This document shows, piece after piece, positions 55,765 through 64,000 of a DNA stretch of 64,000 bases (position 1 is its first letter; each line of letters starts with the position of its first letter). This DNA comes from Thalassia testudinum (lineage: Eukaryota > Streptophyta > Magnoliopsida > Alismatales > Hydrocharitaceae), in the NCBI GenBank assembly GCA_037157565.1, contig JAZHRO010000024.1, positions 13,522,501 to 13,586,500 on the forward strand, written 5' to 3'. A program made the translations under genes and the position numbers. The notes beneath the pieces were generated by a model. It made no database searches. It was given only the letters and a program-made list of their open reading frames with translations, and had not been told where the DNA came from.

Positions 55765-56308
55765 AACCTACAAGCTCAAGGCTGGTCAACTCAAGTTGGG
55801 AGAACCAAGGAGTAGACCAAGGAGGAGAACGAGAAGACCGAGGAGACGATGAACAAACGACGGACCCGCCGCACGTCGACCACCAGACTGGAGACCGGCA
55901 CCAATGCCCGGGCCTCCAAGCTATGGATGGGAGCCCCATCCGATATGGCATCCACCACCACCATTTGGTCCATTTTATTGGCCATGGTAGGTGAGGTAAA
56001 AATTCTTTACCCTATCCTTTTATCATAAGCATTTAGATAGGGGAAGCAAAAAATTATAAGCTAATTATCAATTTTTAAGGGGGAGATATAAGGTAGCTAA
56101 ATTTCCTTTAGAAAGGAGGAGAAAAATAATAGCTATCTTGTTGTTATAAAAAAAAGGGGGGAGGACATTACCTTTATTAAAAGAAATTTATAGAAGAGCA
56201 TGTTTTAAGGGGGAGTTATAAAAAAAAATTTAAAATCAATCAAACCTTTTGGATAATGTCAAAAAGGGGGAGGATTTTTTGCATTATTATTTATGATTTT
56301 GTCATCAT

Positions 56309-56322
56309 CAAAAAGGGGGAGA
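56309..56322 (+). promoter_or_regulatory. SIRE polypurine tract
   Basis: AAAAAGGGGGAGAT directly precedes the 3' LTR start TGTTAGTGC at 56324. Confidence 0.85.
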
Positions 56323-56323
56323 T

Positions 56324-59300
56324 TGTTAGTGCTAGAGCACCTCGATCATTTGTTTTGATGATAACAAAACACGTGTTATTTAACATTTGCACTAGGAGTC
56401 TTAGATTTCAGGTCAATTGTAGATGTAGATGTGATTAGACGGAATTCGAGCTCGCATCCAGGATGGATTGGAGGAGCTTGATGGAAAACAGAGGAGATTT
56501 GCGAGGAGCGATGGCTTGAAGAAGGAAAGAGATGAAGAATAGGATAGACTTTTGTTACGAACGCGTGCCCAGGACATCTTTTAAGACGTCTGGGAGGTAG
56601 CCCAGACGTCGGACCAGACGTCTGGGATCACATCCAGACGTCTGACCAGACGTCTGGGATCATTTCCAGACGTCTGGAAATCATTTATTTTCGACACGTG
56701 CGGGTCGTCTGCGCGCCTGAGTGCGCAGACCCGCATATTCGTTATTCCCTCTGCGGCTGCAGACGCCTTGCCGCGATTCTCTCTCCTCCTCGCGCGACCT
56801 TAAAAGGCCACGCCTTGGAAGGTGAAACCTGGATGTTTGAGTAAAAAGGATGGAACCCTACAGGGGAATTAGGAGTGGAACTCCTGGAAAGAGAAAGGAA
56901 TGGAACTGAGATGTAGTTGTGTACTGTCTCTTGGGTACGTAGTACCAAGGGAAGTACCTGTACCTGTTTAGTGCAGAGTGGGGCCAGCCACCCCAGGGAC
57001 CTGGGGTTAGGACCGGTTGCTCTGTACCGACTTGCTGGCCCTCGTGTACGTAGTACCGAGGAGAGCTACTAGTGTTAGGAGGGCACTAGCTACCCCACGG
57101 GCCCCGGGGTTATGCTAGCCTCCTACACCGACTTGCTTAGGCCCACTGGGGCAAACCAGGGTAGTCAGGCGAGGGTGCACGGACTGTGAAGGGGCAAGGC
57201 CCCCGTTTGGTTACTGTGGAGGGGTTGGACCCCTGTTACTGAGAGGGCTCTGCCCTGGACTGGTTCCGTGCTGTGCTTTGGGTGCACCCGTTAACGGAAA
57301 CGACTGACCGCGTGCCAGTATGGGTTAGCTACCTGTGCGTTTATCGCACGTGCCGTAGTCACCGTTACGTCTGTCAGTGACCTTGGGGTGGTTGACTGAG
57401 GGTAGGATCACCACGGGGGACTCTCCCGGCTAGGAGAGCACCACGTGTTACTTCTACTTTTTGGAAAAGACTGCAATCAAGATCGTTCCTACGAGGAACA
57501 TTCGAGATCAAGAAAAAGATCTGAGGAATAAATGAAATAGTGAGACAATTGAAAGATGTGAATAAAGAAAGTAATCGAACTTAACAGCTACTGTACACTC
57601 TACTGTTGTCTTTAGTTTAGTTGCCACTCTACTCAGCGTTTTGATGACGTGTTACACTCGTTACCTTTTTCAGGACCAGGTGTTGAGCAGCAGGGTCAGC
57701 GGCTGCAGAGGACGCTGGGCCGAGTAGGGTCCAGTAGAGTTACCACTGTCTCTTGTACCTCTTTTTGTTACGTTATAGTGAGTAGTTCTTGTTTCCGCTG
57801 TACTTTCTTTACCTGCAGTTCAAATTATATTATGAATGTTGTTCTACTGTTGTGGTGGTATATACTGTGGTAGTTTCTTTCCTTACTGCTGTACTTTCTT
57901 ACTGTTAGCTATATTCATGCTGAATGTGGTTTATTTTACTGCTCTTTTGGTTACTTCCTCGTTGGACTACTAGGTCTTGGGATTAGTTGAGTCGATCCGG
58001 TTCTCGTGTCTCGTAGGGACTCGGGAACCGGGTCGTTACAACTTCCTTCTCTTGTACTTTTTGTATTTTTCGTTTATTTTGTTTCTCTTTATTTTTGTCA
58101 CTTAGATTCATGTTAAAGAGCCTCAAAGTACCCTAACAGTAGTCCTAGGAACACCGGCACAACCCTAGGATACTTAGGTTTTCTGTAGAAAACTTAGAAA
58201 ACCAATATAGGGTTCAAACAGCATTTCCAGACATCTAATTCCAAAATCAGACGTCTGATAATGTGTTTTAAGACGTCTGACTGTTGATTCAGACGTCTGA
58301 TAACATTTAGGCTGGACATAGTTAGTTCTGTCTAATGAAATCAGATGTCCAGACCTTAGACCAGACGTCTTAGGAGACGTCTGATGACTTTGCCAGACGT
58401 CCAATTAGTGGACCGTTGGCTCTCCTAGCATACACTCAAGGATATGACCGTTAGAGCCTTATCAGACGTCCTTAAGCCCTTCCAGACATCTGATAATTGA
58501 CCATTTAGCTTCAACTGACCCGAAAATCTCTTCTAAGAGATTTTCTAGCCGTTGCAAATCCATTCCCACAAAAAAGAAGGTTTCCAGACGTCCAGACATA
58601 GTGCCATACGTCCTATATATCGTCTGATGGACTTACACAAGAACCCTATTTAGATCTGATTCAAGTCAGGAAGGAACCCGCACGAAATCAGACGTCTGAC
58701 CTTGAAATCAGACGTCTTAAAATGGTCTTCCAGACGTCTGATGCCAGAATTAGACGTCTGATAACCCTGTCAGTGCAATGATTGTTCCTGATTTTGGGTT
58801 TATTCACTTGGGCTTTGCACCCAACGGCTATGGAGCCTTTCCTAAGCCATCCAAAGCCTTCCTAAGGCCTCTATAAATAGAGGGGAACCTCTTGCACACC
58901 AACACAGACCTAGAAACACAAGACACACACCTTGCAATACACTTTGAAACCATTTTGTGTCTCTCTTGCTCTCCAAGCTCTAATTCTTCATCTAAAGAGC
59001 ATCAAGCCTTTGTGCATCCGCTCTCCCGCCGTAGTTCACGAAAGCGCCGTTGCGCCGTCGCGTGGCTCACGCACCCGCGTCATCGACTCGACACACTCCT
59101 TGCAAAGGGGAGTTTCTTAATTCCTATAGAAGCTTAGGTTTAAAATTACTTTGTTGGCTCTATAGGATTATTTGTTATTTTATCTTTGTTATTTGGTTGG
59201 GTATTCGCTTTGCGAATTCCCGTCTCCTTTGTGGGACAAAATCCTTCTCGTGGAGAGAAGGGGTTGAGGAACGCTACCCTCGCACTTGTAGCATGGTTTT

Positions 59301-59536
59301 AATTGAGGTTGAATCACCCTCGTTTAAAGTGATTCATTTAGTGGATTTTGATCAACTTGGTTGATCGGAAAATCCTAACTCGAGAGGGTTAGGTGGTGGT
59401 TTTCACCCAGTTTGGGTTTCCACCTATAAATCTTCGTGGACTTTGTGTGATTGCTTATTTTGTGAGATTGTTTATATTTCAATTCCGCATTTTTTACGTC
59501 ACGCTGATCTCACCCCCTCCTAGTAGGCAAATTACA
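56324..59536 (+). repeat. SIRE 3' LTR, interrupted by a Tekay LTR
   Basis: Starts TGTTAGTGCTAGAGC, ends GGCAAATTACA. The parts are 56324-56552 and 58041-59536, about 1.72 kb together. The 5-bp sequence after it is ACAAG. The matching copy at the 5' end is lost by truncation. Confidence 0.87.
56553..58040 (+). mobile_element. Tekay solo LTR inside the SIRE 3' LTR, internally deleted
   Basis: Starts TGTTACGAACG, ends GGTCGTTACA, with near-perfect target duplication ACTTT/ACTTC (56548-56552 and 58041-58045). About 1.2 kb is missing at 56817. Its first 120 bp show palindrome sites at 56584, 56604, 56616, 56636, 56648 and 56668 (spacing 20, 12, 20, 12, 20). Confidence 0.88.
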
Positions 59537-60180
59537 ACAAGTACCGATACTAATCACTAGTACCGGTACATGTAGGTCACTGGACCTAAATCTGTGAGTC
59601 ACAAGTACCGGTACTCATCATGAGTACCGGTACCTAGTGACTTAGTTGGGTTGACTGTAGGAAGTCAGTACTGGTACCAAAAGTTTTGTACTGGTACCAA
59701 CTAACCGTTGTGACCAATCTGAACGACTATTTTGTAATTAAACCTATTTCTAATCTTCCCAAATTGCCCCTAATGGCTTGTAATCGTGGGGAAGGTGCTA
59801 AGTGGGTTATATAATCGTAGAGAAAGAACAATCACTTGATATTGCATTATGTCTTTACAACTAAGAAAGCGAGAAATGGTTACACTAGAAAGAGACAAAT
59901 TATTACAACTATAAAATAGGAAAATTTTACTCTAGAAAGCAGTAAAAAGAATGGGAGAGAGAAGTTATCCTCCTCGAAGATCGCATGGAGGACGAGCCGG
60001 GCAGGACAACTCCTGGAAGACGAGGAACGGCGAGGGAAGGAGGACGAGGTAGGAGGAACGGGAATGAGGCAACACGTCGTCGTCGTCGCAGGATCTGCTT
60101 CTGGAACAGGGGAGAAAACTTGGTCTTAGCTCTTTAGGAGCATCCTGGGTGTGGGACAAACTTCTCTTAAGCTTTGGAGA
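59537..60180. other. LTR-like sequence with paired GTACCGGTAC palindromes
   Basis: Six palindromes lie at 59541-59697 in three pairs. A TATA-like GTTATATAATCG follows at about 59807. Together this resembles part of another copia-type LTR, but no termini or target duplication were found. Nothing coding is visible. Confidence 0.5.
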
Positions 60181-61387
60181 GGGAGAGAGGAGAAGGAAGG
60201 GATGAGAAATTCGTATGGTAGGGGTCTCCTTTCATAGTTGCAAGGAGTGGGGGCATTTTGGACATTACAACATGAAAAACATTAATTCAGGACCATTAGT
60301 GACGATGCGGCCGACATGCGCGCTCCCCTTTGCCTTCGCGCTCTCCACGCCTTCGCACGTTCGCATGCGCTTAGCCATCCGATCAAGAGATCAGACGGAT
60401 TAAGCTGCCCTCGCCCGCGTGCGATCGGGCGTTTGCGTTGCACGTCTGATCGTGCATGGGCGCTATCGGTCGATCTGCATCGCTTGATGCGAATCGTGCG
60501 GCGCCAATTGCGTGCCCGCGAGCAGCGGTTGCGGGATCTAATGCGTGTCGCGTGCTCGCGCAACGCGCTTGACCACTACACTATGTTTGGGTTTGTGTCA
60601 CGCGGATGATTTTGCAAACGGCCGATCTTGACCGTTGGATCTTCATCCAACAGTCGAGGTCACGCGTTGCTTGTGCTTTCAGATGAGGAGAGGCGTTGGA
60701 TGAGTGGCGAAGTGACACATTCTCGATGGTTGGATGGGCATCCAACGGCTGAAATTTATCGAGCGGGTGAAGAAGAGCTGCGATTTGTGCTGGGCGGCTA
60801 TGATGGTGCCATGTGGCGCCATCTAGGCCGTCCATCTTCTAAGTGTTGTAGATGGTGCCACAGGTGTTGGATTGGACCGATTTCACACCGTTAGGCTGCG
60901 ATTGTTGATCCGAACCCATCCGTGTGGTTGGATTTGTCGTCTGAGGTGCGGATTAACACCATCTTGGCCCTTGATCTTTAGGGTTCCTCGATCTCTATCC
61001 AGTGTTACGGATGTTCAATTAGGACGATCTTGGAGTCGTTGAACTCCAATCGTCGCCTTGATCTAATCCGTATGATTGCATCTTCGATCCGAGGCCCCGA
61101 TTAAAAAGTCGCCCTGTCCCTGACCATAAAAAGGAGATAATTACTATACAATTTATATAACTTGATCTAAATGCATGATTATGCATGTTATGTAATATTT
61201 ACAATGTATAATGCTAATGTGACACTAAGAACATGCATTAATAGACATTTTAGGTTAATCAGACGTATGCATATCAATAACCCTAGTGGTTTCTGGCTTC
61301 ATGGTATGAGGCAAGGAAATAGATTCGTAAGCTTGGTTTGGATTGTTAGAAAATTGATGTATGTCCGAATGACTGTATTCTTTTTAG
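60181..61387. other. Unassigned repeat-like DNA
   Basis: GC-rich stretch 60300-60600 with GATCGTGC/GCGATC-type words, then repeated CCAACGGCTG or its complement (CGTTGGAT, near 60640-60660 and 60725-60755). Frames of 60-97 codons on both strands overlap one another and encode nothing recognisable. The flanks of CACTA D begin somewhere after 61080. Confidence 0.45.
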
Positions 61388-62103
61388 AAATGAATTCGCA
61401 AATTTAAGTAATTGTCCCGAATGTGGACATGAGAGATATAAGGTAAAAATGAAAGTAAGAGGAAACAACCTCAGAAAGTTATTCGTTACTTTCCACTAAC
61501 ACCTAGGCTTCAACGCCTTTTTATATCAACTAAAACTGCACGATAGATAACATGGCACCAGGATTGTAAATCTCAAGATGGAAGAATACGCCATGATATT
61601 GATTCAGAGGTGTGGAAGAGATTTTACGAAAGAAATAATTTATTTGCTTTAGAAGTAAGGAACATGCGGTTGGGTCTTGTAAGCGATCGATTCAATCCAT
61701 TTAAGAGTATGTACCTGTCATACTTTATATGGATAATGGTAATGGTCACTTATAACTTACCTCCTTGATTTTGTATGAGATCGTTATTCATGATGCTGAC
61801 CCTATTAATCCCCGAATCGAAACAATTAGGAAATATAATAGATGTTTATCTCTAACCATTAATCGATGAACAAAAACAATTGTGGTACACCGATGTGAAG
61901 ACGTATGATGCAGAAAAGAAAGAATTTTACAATATGCATGCAGCATTGTTGTGGACCATAAACGATTTCCTGACGTATGCAAATTTGTCAAGTTGGAGCA
62001 TTAGAGGAAAGCTTGCTTGCCCAGTCTGTATGGAAGACACTCATCACCTACGATTACCAGAAAGTAAGAAATTCTGTTACTTAGGACATCGTAAAAAAAG
62101 GGT
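61388..62103 (+). pseudogene. CACTA TNP2-type transposase (Transposase_21), decayed and truncated
   Basis: One reading frame from about 61447 to 62103 shows the family's hallmarks in order: VIRYFPLTPRLQRLF, EVRNMRLGLVSDRFNPF, TYNLPP, MMLTLLIPESKQLGNIIDVY, VKTYDAEKKEFYNM, LLWTINDFLTYANLSSWS and GKLACPVC. Before it, CPECGHERYK (about 61411-61440, another frame) is the Cys motif near the N-terminal end of this domain. The frame has three stops. Two are readable against the family: TGA where Trp follows NLPP (TGG to TGA) and TAA where Gln follows DVY-L (CAA to TAA). It ends at YLGHR, so the C-terminal half is gone. TNP2 would cut and join element ends; this copy cannot. Confidence 0.88.
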
Positions 62104-62119
62104 TCTCCTGAGACATAGC

Positions 62120-63940
62120 CCTCTACACAACTCGATTCGCCTCCTCAGGCTCAACCACCCCTTCGACAGCAGGTTCAGCCACCCCCCCAGTCACGTTTCG
62201 TACGACCCGGGGAGATGGCACGTTTATTACATATGGGGGGGAAGGGAAAGAGGAAGGGGATTGCTCAGACCTTGCCAGACCGAGTTGAGGATGATCCGGA
62301 TTATGGAGGATCAAATGAGGAGGATGGGGAGGAGGAGGCGGGAGAGGAGGGAGAGGAGGAGGGCGAGGAGGGGAAGGATGAGATGGTGGAGAGTATGTCC
62401 CCAGCTCATGTCGATCCCTCAACGGCGGGCTCATGTTTTGGTAAAAAATCATATACATTTTAGAAGTAAATTACTTATACGTTTTAAAGTTTATTATAAC
62501 TTCAAAAAAATATAATGAATATGATTAATGTTTACGCAGGTAGATTAGTAAGAGGATGGGGGAAGACAAAAAATCTAGACCTTCAGCGTATCCCTAAGGG
62601 CATGAGAATGACAATTAGGCTTGGAACCACTGGGGTGGTAGAGAATTTCCTGGGCTTTGTCAGTCGAGTGGGCATAATTGTTAAGTCCATTTTGCCCATT
62701 TGCTGCTTCGACTGGAGGAAGGTGACCGCAGAGCTGAAGAAGCAGTTCCTCCGTCAGTTGGAGGTAATTTTATTTATAAAAGTTATTTCTTTTATAACTT
62801 TATCTTAAAATTATTATAAAGTAAGATTGACATATATTTTTTAAAATTAATGTAGGCAAATTACGATTAGGGTGACGACTCCAATGTCTCCCGATATATC
62901 CTTAAGTACGTCGCTAAAATCCACAAGGATTGGAGGATGGAGACCAAGAGAAATGTAAGAATTTTTAGACATTTGCATTTTTATTATATACATAATTTCT
63001 TATATTATTTCTAACAATTTCTAATTGGTATTTAGTTTTTCTCGAACAAGAGTTCACCCGAGGAGGTAATTGGTAATGCTCCTCCTAATGTCATGCTTAA
63101 CGATTGGAAGAAAGCATGTGAGCATTGGCTGAATCCAATGACGAAGGTTAGTAAACGATTACAAATTATTCAATTAATTTCATATATCTTAAATTCATAA
63201 AAAATATTATTCTGTATATGTACAGGTGCAAGAAAGAAAAAATAAGGCCTATAGGGCTAAAACTTTACAATAGACCCATTGAGACGGTCAGGAGCATAAC
63301 GTAAGTGTTGGAATTACTTTTCAGTTGAATATTACTTGATCTTTATGTTATCTTAATATAACTATATCGTTTTTATATTTTCAGTCTACTACTCATGATG
63401 GGATGGAAATGAGTAAGATGGATATATAAGGGGTCACCCATAGTAAGACTGCAGTTGAGGGTGCCCGTAAGCGGATTCATGAGTCATACCAGGAGAAATA
63501 CGTAAGTTTCTTAAGCTCAAAAATATTTATAACTTTATATATATATATTATAATAATATTTTTTAATACATGTAGGAGTAAATGGTACAATTAGTACATC
63601 CCTTTACCAACGAGTCGTTTGACAACGTCCACCAACCTTTGCAGCCAGAGGACGCACGTAGGAGAGTAATGCCATCGGCCCACGGTGGATTTATTCGTAG
63701 TGCAGGGAGGGCACATATGTTATCTACTTGGTATGGGAGGAAAGGTGCTGTCTCATCTAGTGTCGTCGATCAGTTGCATCAAAAAATCAACAGGCTACAG
63801 AGATGAGAGGAAGAGAGGGAGAAGAGAGAGACATATATGAAAAGTCAGATGGATGCCATGCAATCAAAGATGAATAAGACAGATAGTAAGATTGAGAAGC
63901 TTCTAACCGTTCTTCTGAAGAAGGGTTAGTCAGAGCATCC
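62120..63940 (+). pseudogene. CACTA TNPA-like gene (plant En/Spm ORF, Transposase_24 type), multi-exon, with stops
   Basis: A Pro/Gln-rich start (PPQAQPPLRQQVQPPP) leads to MARLLHMGGKGKRK and a long acidic run. Further exon-like blocks, separated by AT-rich GT-AG introns, read GRLVRGWGKTKNLDLQRI, VVENFLGFVSRVGIIVKSIL and FDWRKVTAELKKQFLRQLE (62534-62763). They continue RYILKYVAKIHKDWRM (about 62893-62945), NAPPNVMLNDWKKACEHWL (about 63074-63132), KTAVEGARKRIHESYQEKY (about 63443-63499) and HQPLQPEDA to WYGRKG (63570-63760). In-frame stops occur in at least three exons. The Trp-Arg and Asp-Trp-Lys positions are typical of the domain. It would bind sub-terminal repeats. It follows the truncated TNP2 directly, so sequence between the two has been deleted. 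Confidence 0.75.
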
Positions 63941-64000
63941 GTCTTCATCAGATCCCAACATTCACAGATGAGACGACGACAACATGGGCGGAGCTGGTGG

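Larger units (their letters stand above)
54824..56323 (+). mobile_element. Internal region of a pol-less SIRE element
   Basis: Only 1.5 kb lies between the LTRs, against 6-8 kb in full SIRE elements. After gag, 55960-56323 is AT-rich with five polypurine-like tracts: AAGGGGGAG near 56079, AAAAAGGGGGGAGG near 56150, AAGGGGGAG near 56208, AAAAAGGGGGAGG near 56262, and AAAAAGGGGGAGATTG at 56309, which touches the LTR. Multiple such tracts are typical of SIRE. Confidence 0.8.

Noticed and set aside
1..64000. tRNA, rRNA or other structural RNA genes
   Set aside because: No clover-leaf with conserved A and B boxes and no rRNA sequence was recognised by eye. The tRNA-like words found are retrotransposon primer sites.

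Overview
The window is nuclear DNA of a flowering plant. The evidence is the element content: Ty3/gypsy chromoviruses of Tekay/Del type with tRNA-iMet primer sites, Athila/Tat-type elements with a tRNA-Asp-like primer site, SIRE/Maximus Ty1/copia remains and CACTA (En/Spm) transposons. The species cannot be named from this sequence. About four fifths of the window is mobile DNA, much of it nested. The only host gene I can support is a small two-exon gene for a secreted, proline-rich peptide precursor (2116-3031, minus strand). A probable paralogue is cut by the left edge (434-515), and a broken third copy lies at 40706-40796.

Layout. 1-3776: host DNA with the peptide genes. 3777-35095: one CACTA transposon (A) split by two LTR insertions. 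The first is a Tekay solo LTR (4777-10182, target duplication GATGG) that itself holds an inverted Athila/Tat solo LTR (5603-8311). The second is a Tekay element (11569-34704, target duplication CCGAC). Its 5' LTR is split by a non-autonomous Athila/Tat-type element (13281-23323, duplication AATAC). Its gag zinc knuckle is split by another Tekay solo LTR (25595-28293, duplication GGAGG). 35096-39019: low-complexity intergenic DNA with a CACTA 5' end (C). 39020-42870: a second copy of the 1-11 kb host/CACTA segment, in which a SIRE LTR fragment has replaced exon 2 of the peptide gene. 43272-47143: two opposed Tekay LTR fragments forming a large inverted repeat, then a Tekay gag. 47144-51962: a truncated Athila/Tat element on the minus strand. 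51963-59536: a pol-less SIRE element whose two LTRs both carry a Tekay LTR at the same site. 59537-61150: other repeat-like DNA. 61388-64000: a CACTA element (D) with decayed TNP2 and TNPA-like genes.

The pieces fit together through target duplications and through an empty site. The second segment copy (42390) shows the site before the 4777-10182 insertion. The split Tekay 5' LTR adds up to 2679 bp, against 2677 bp for its 3' LTR. None of the transposon genes looks intact, and most of the premature stops can be explained by C-to-T or G-to-A changes. The exception is the 624-codon reading frame of the non-autonomous Athila/Tat element, which is open but of unknown function.

The most striking signal is not a gene. 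The LTRs of three unrelated retrotransposon lineages carry a short palindrome (AGACGTCT and close variants) at fixed spacings of 20 and 12 (or 22) bp, including a run of six sites at exactly 20 bp. A fourth sequence (59541-59697) shows the same design with a different palindrome, GTACCGGTAC.
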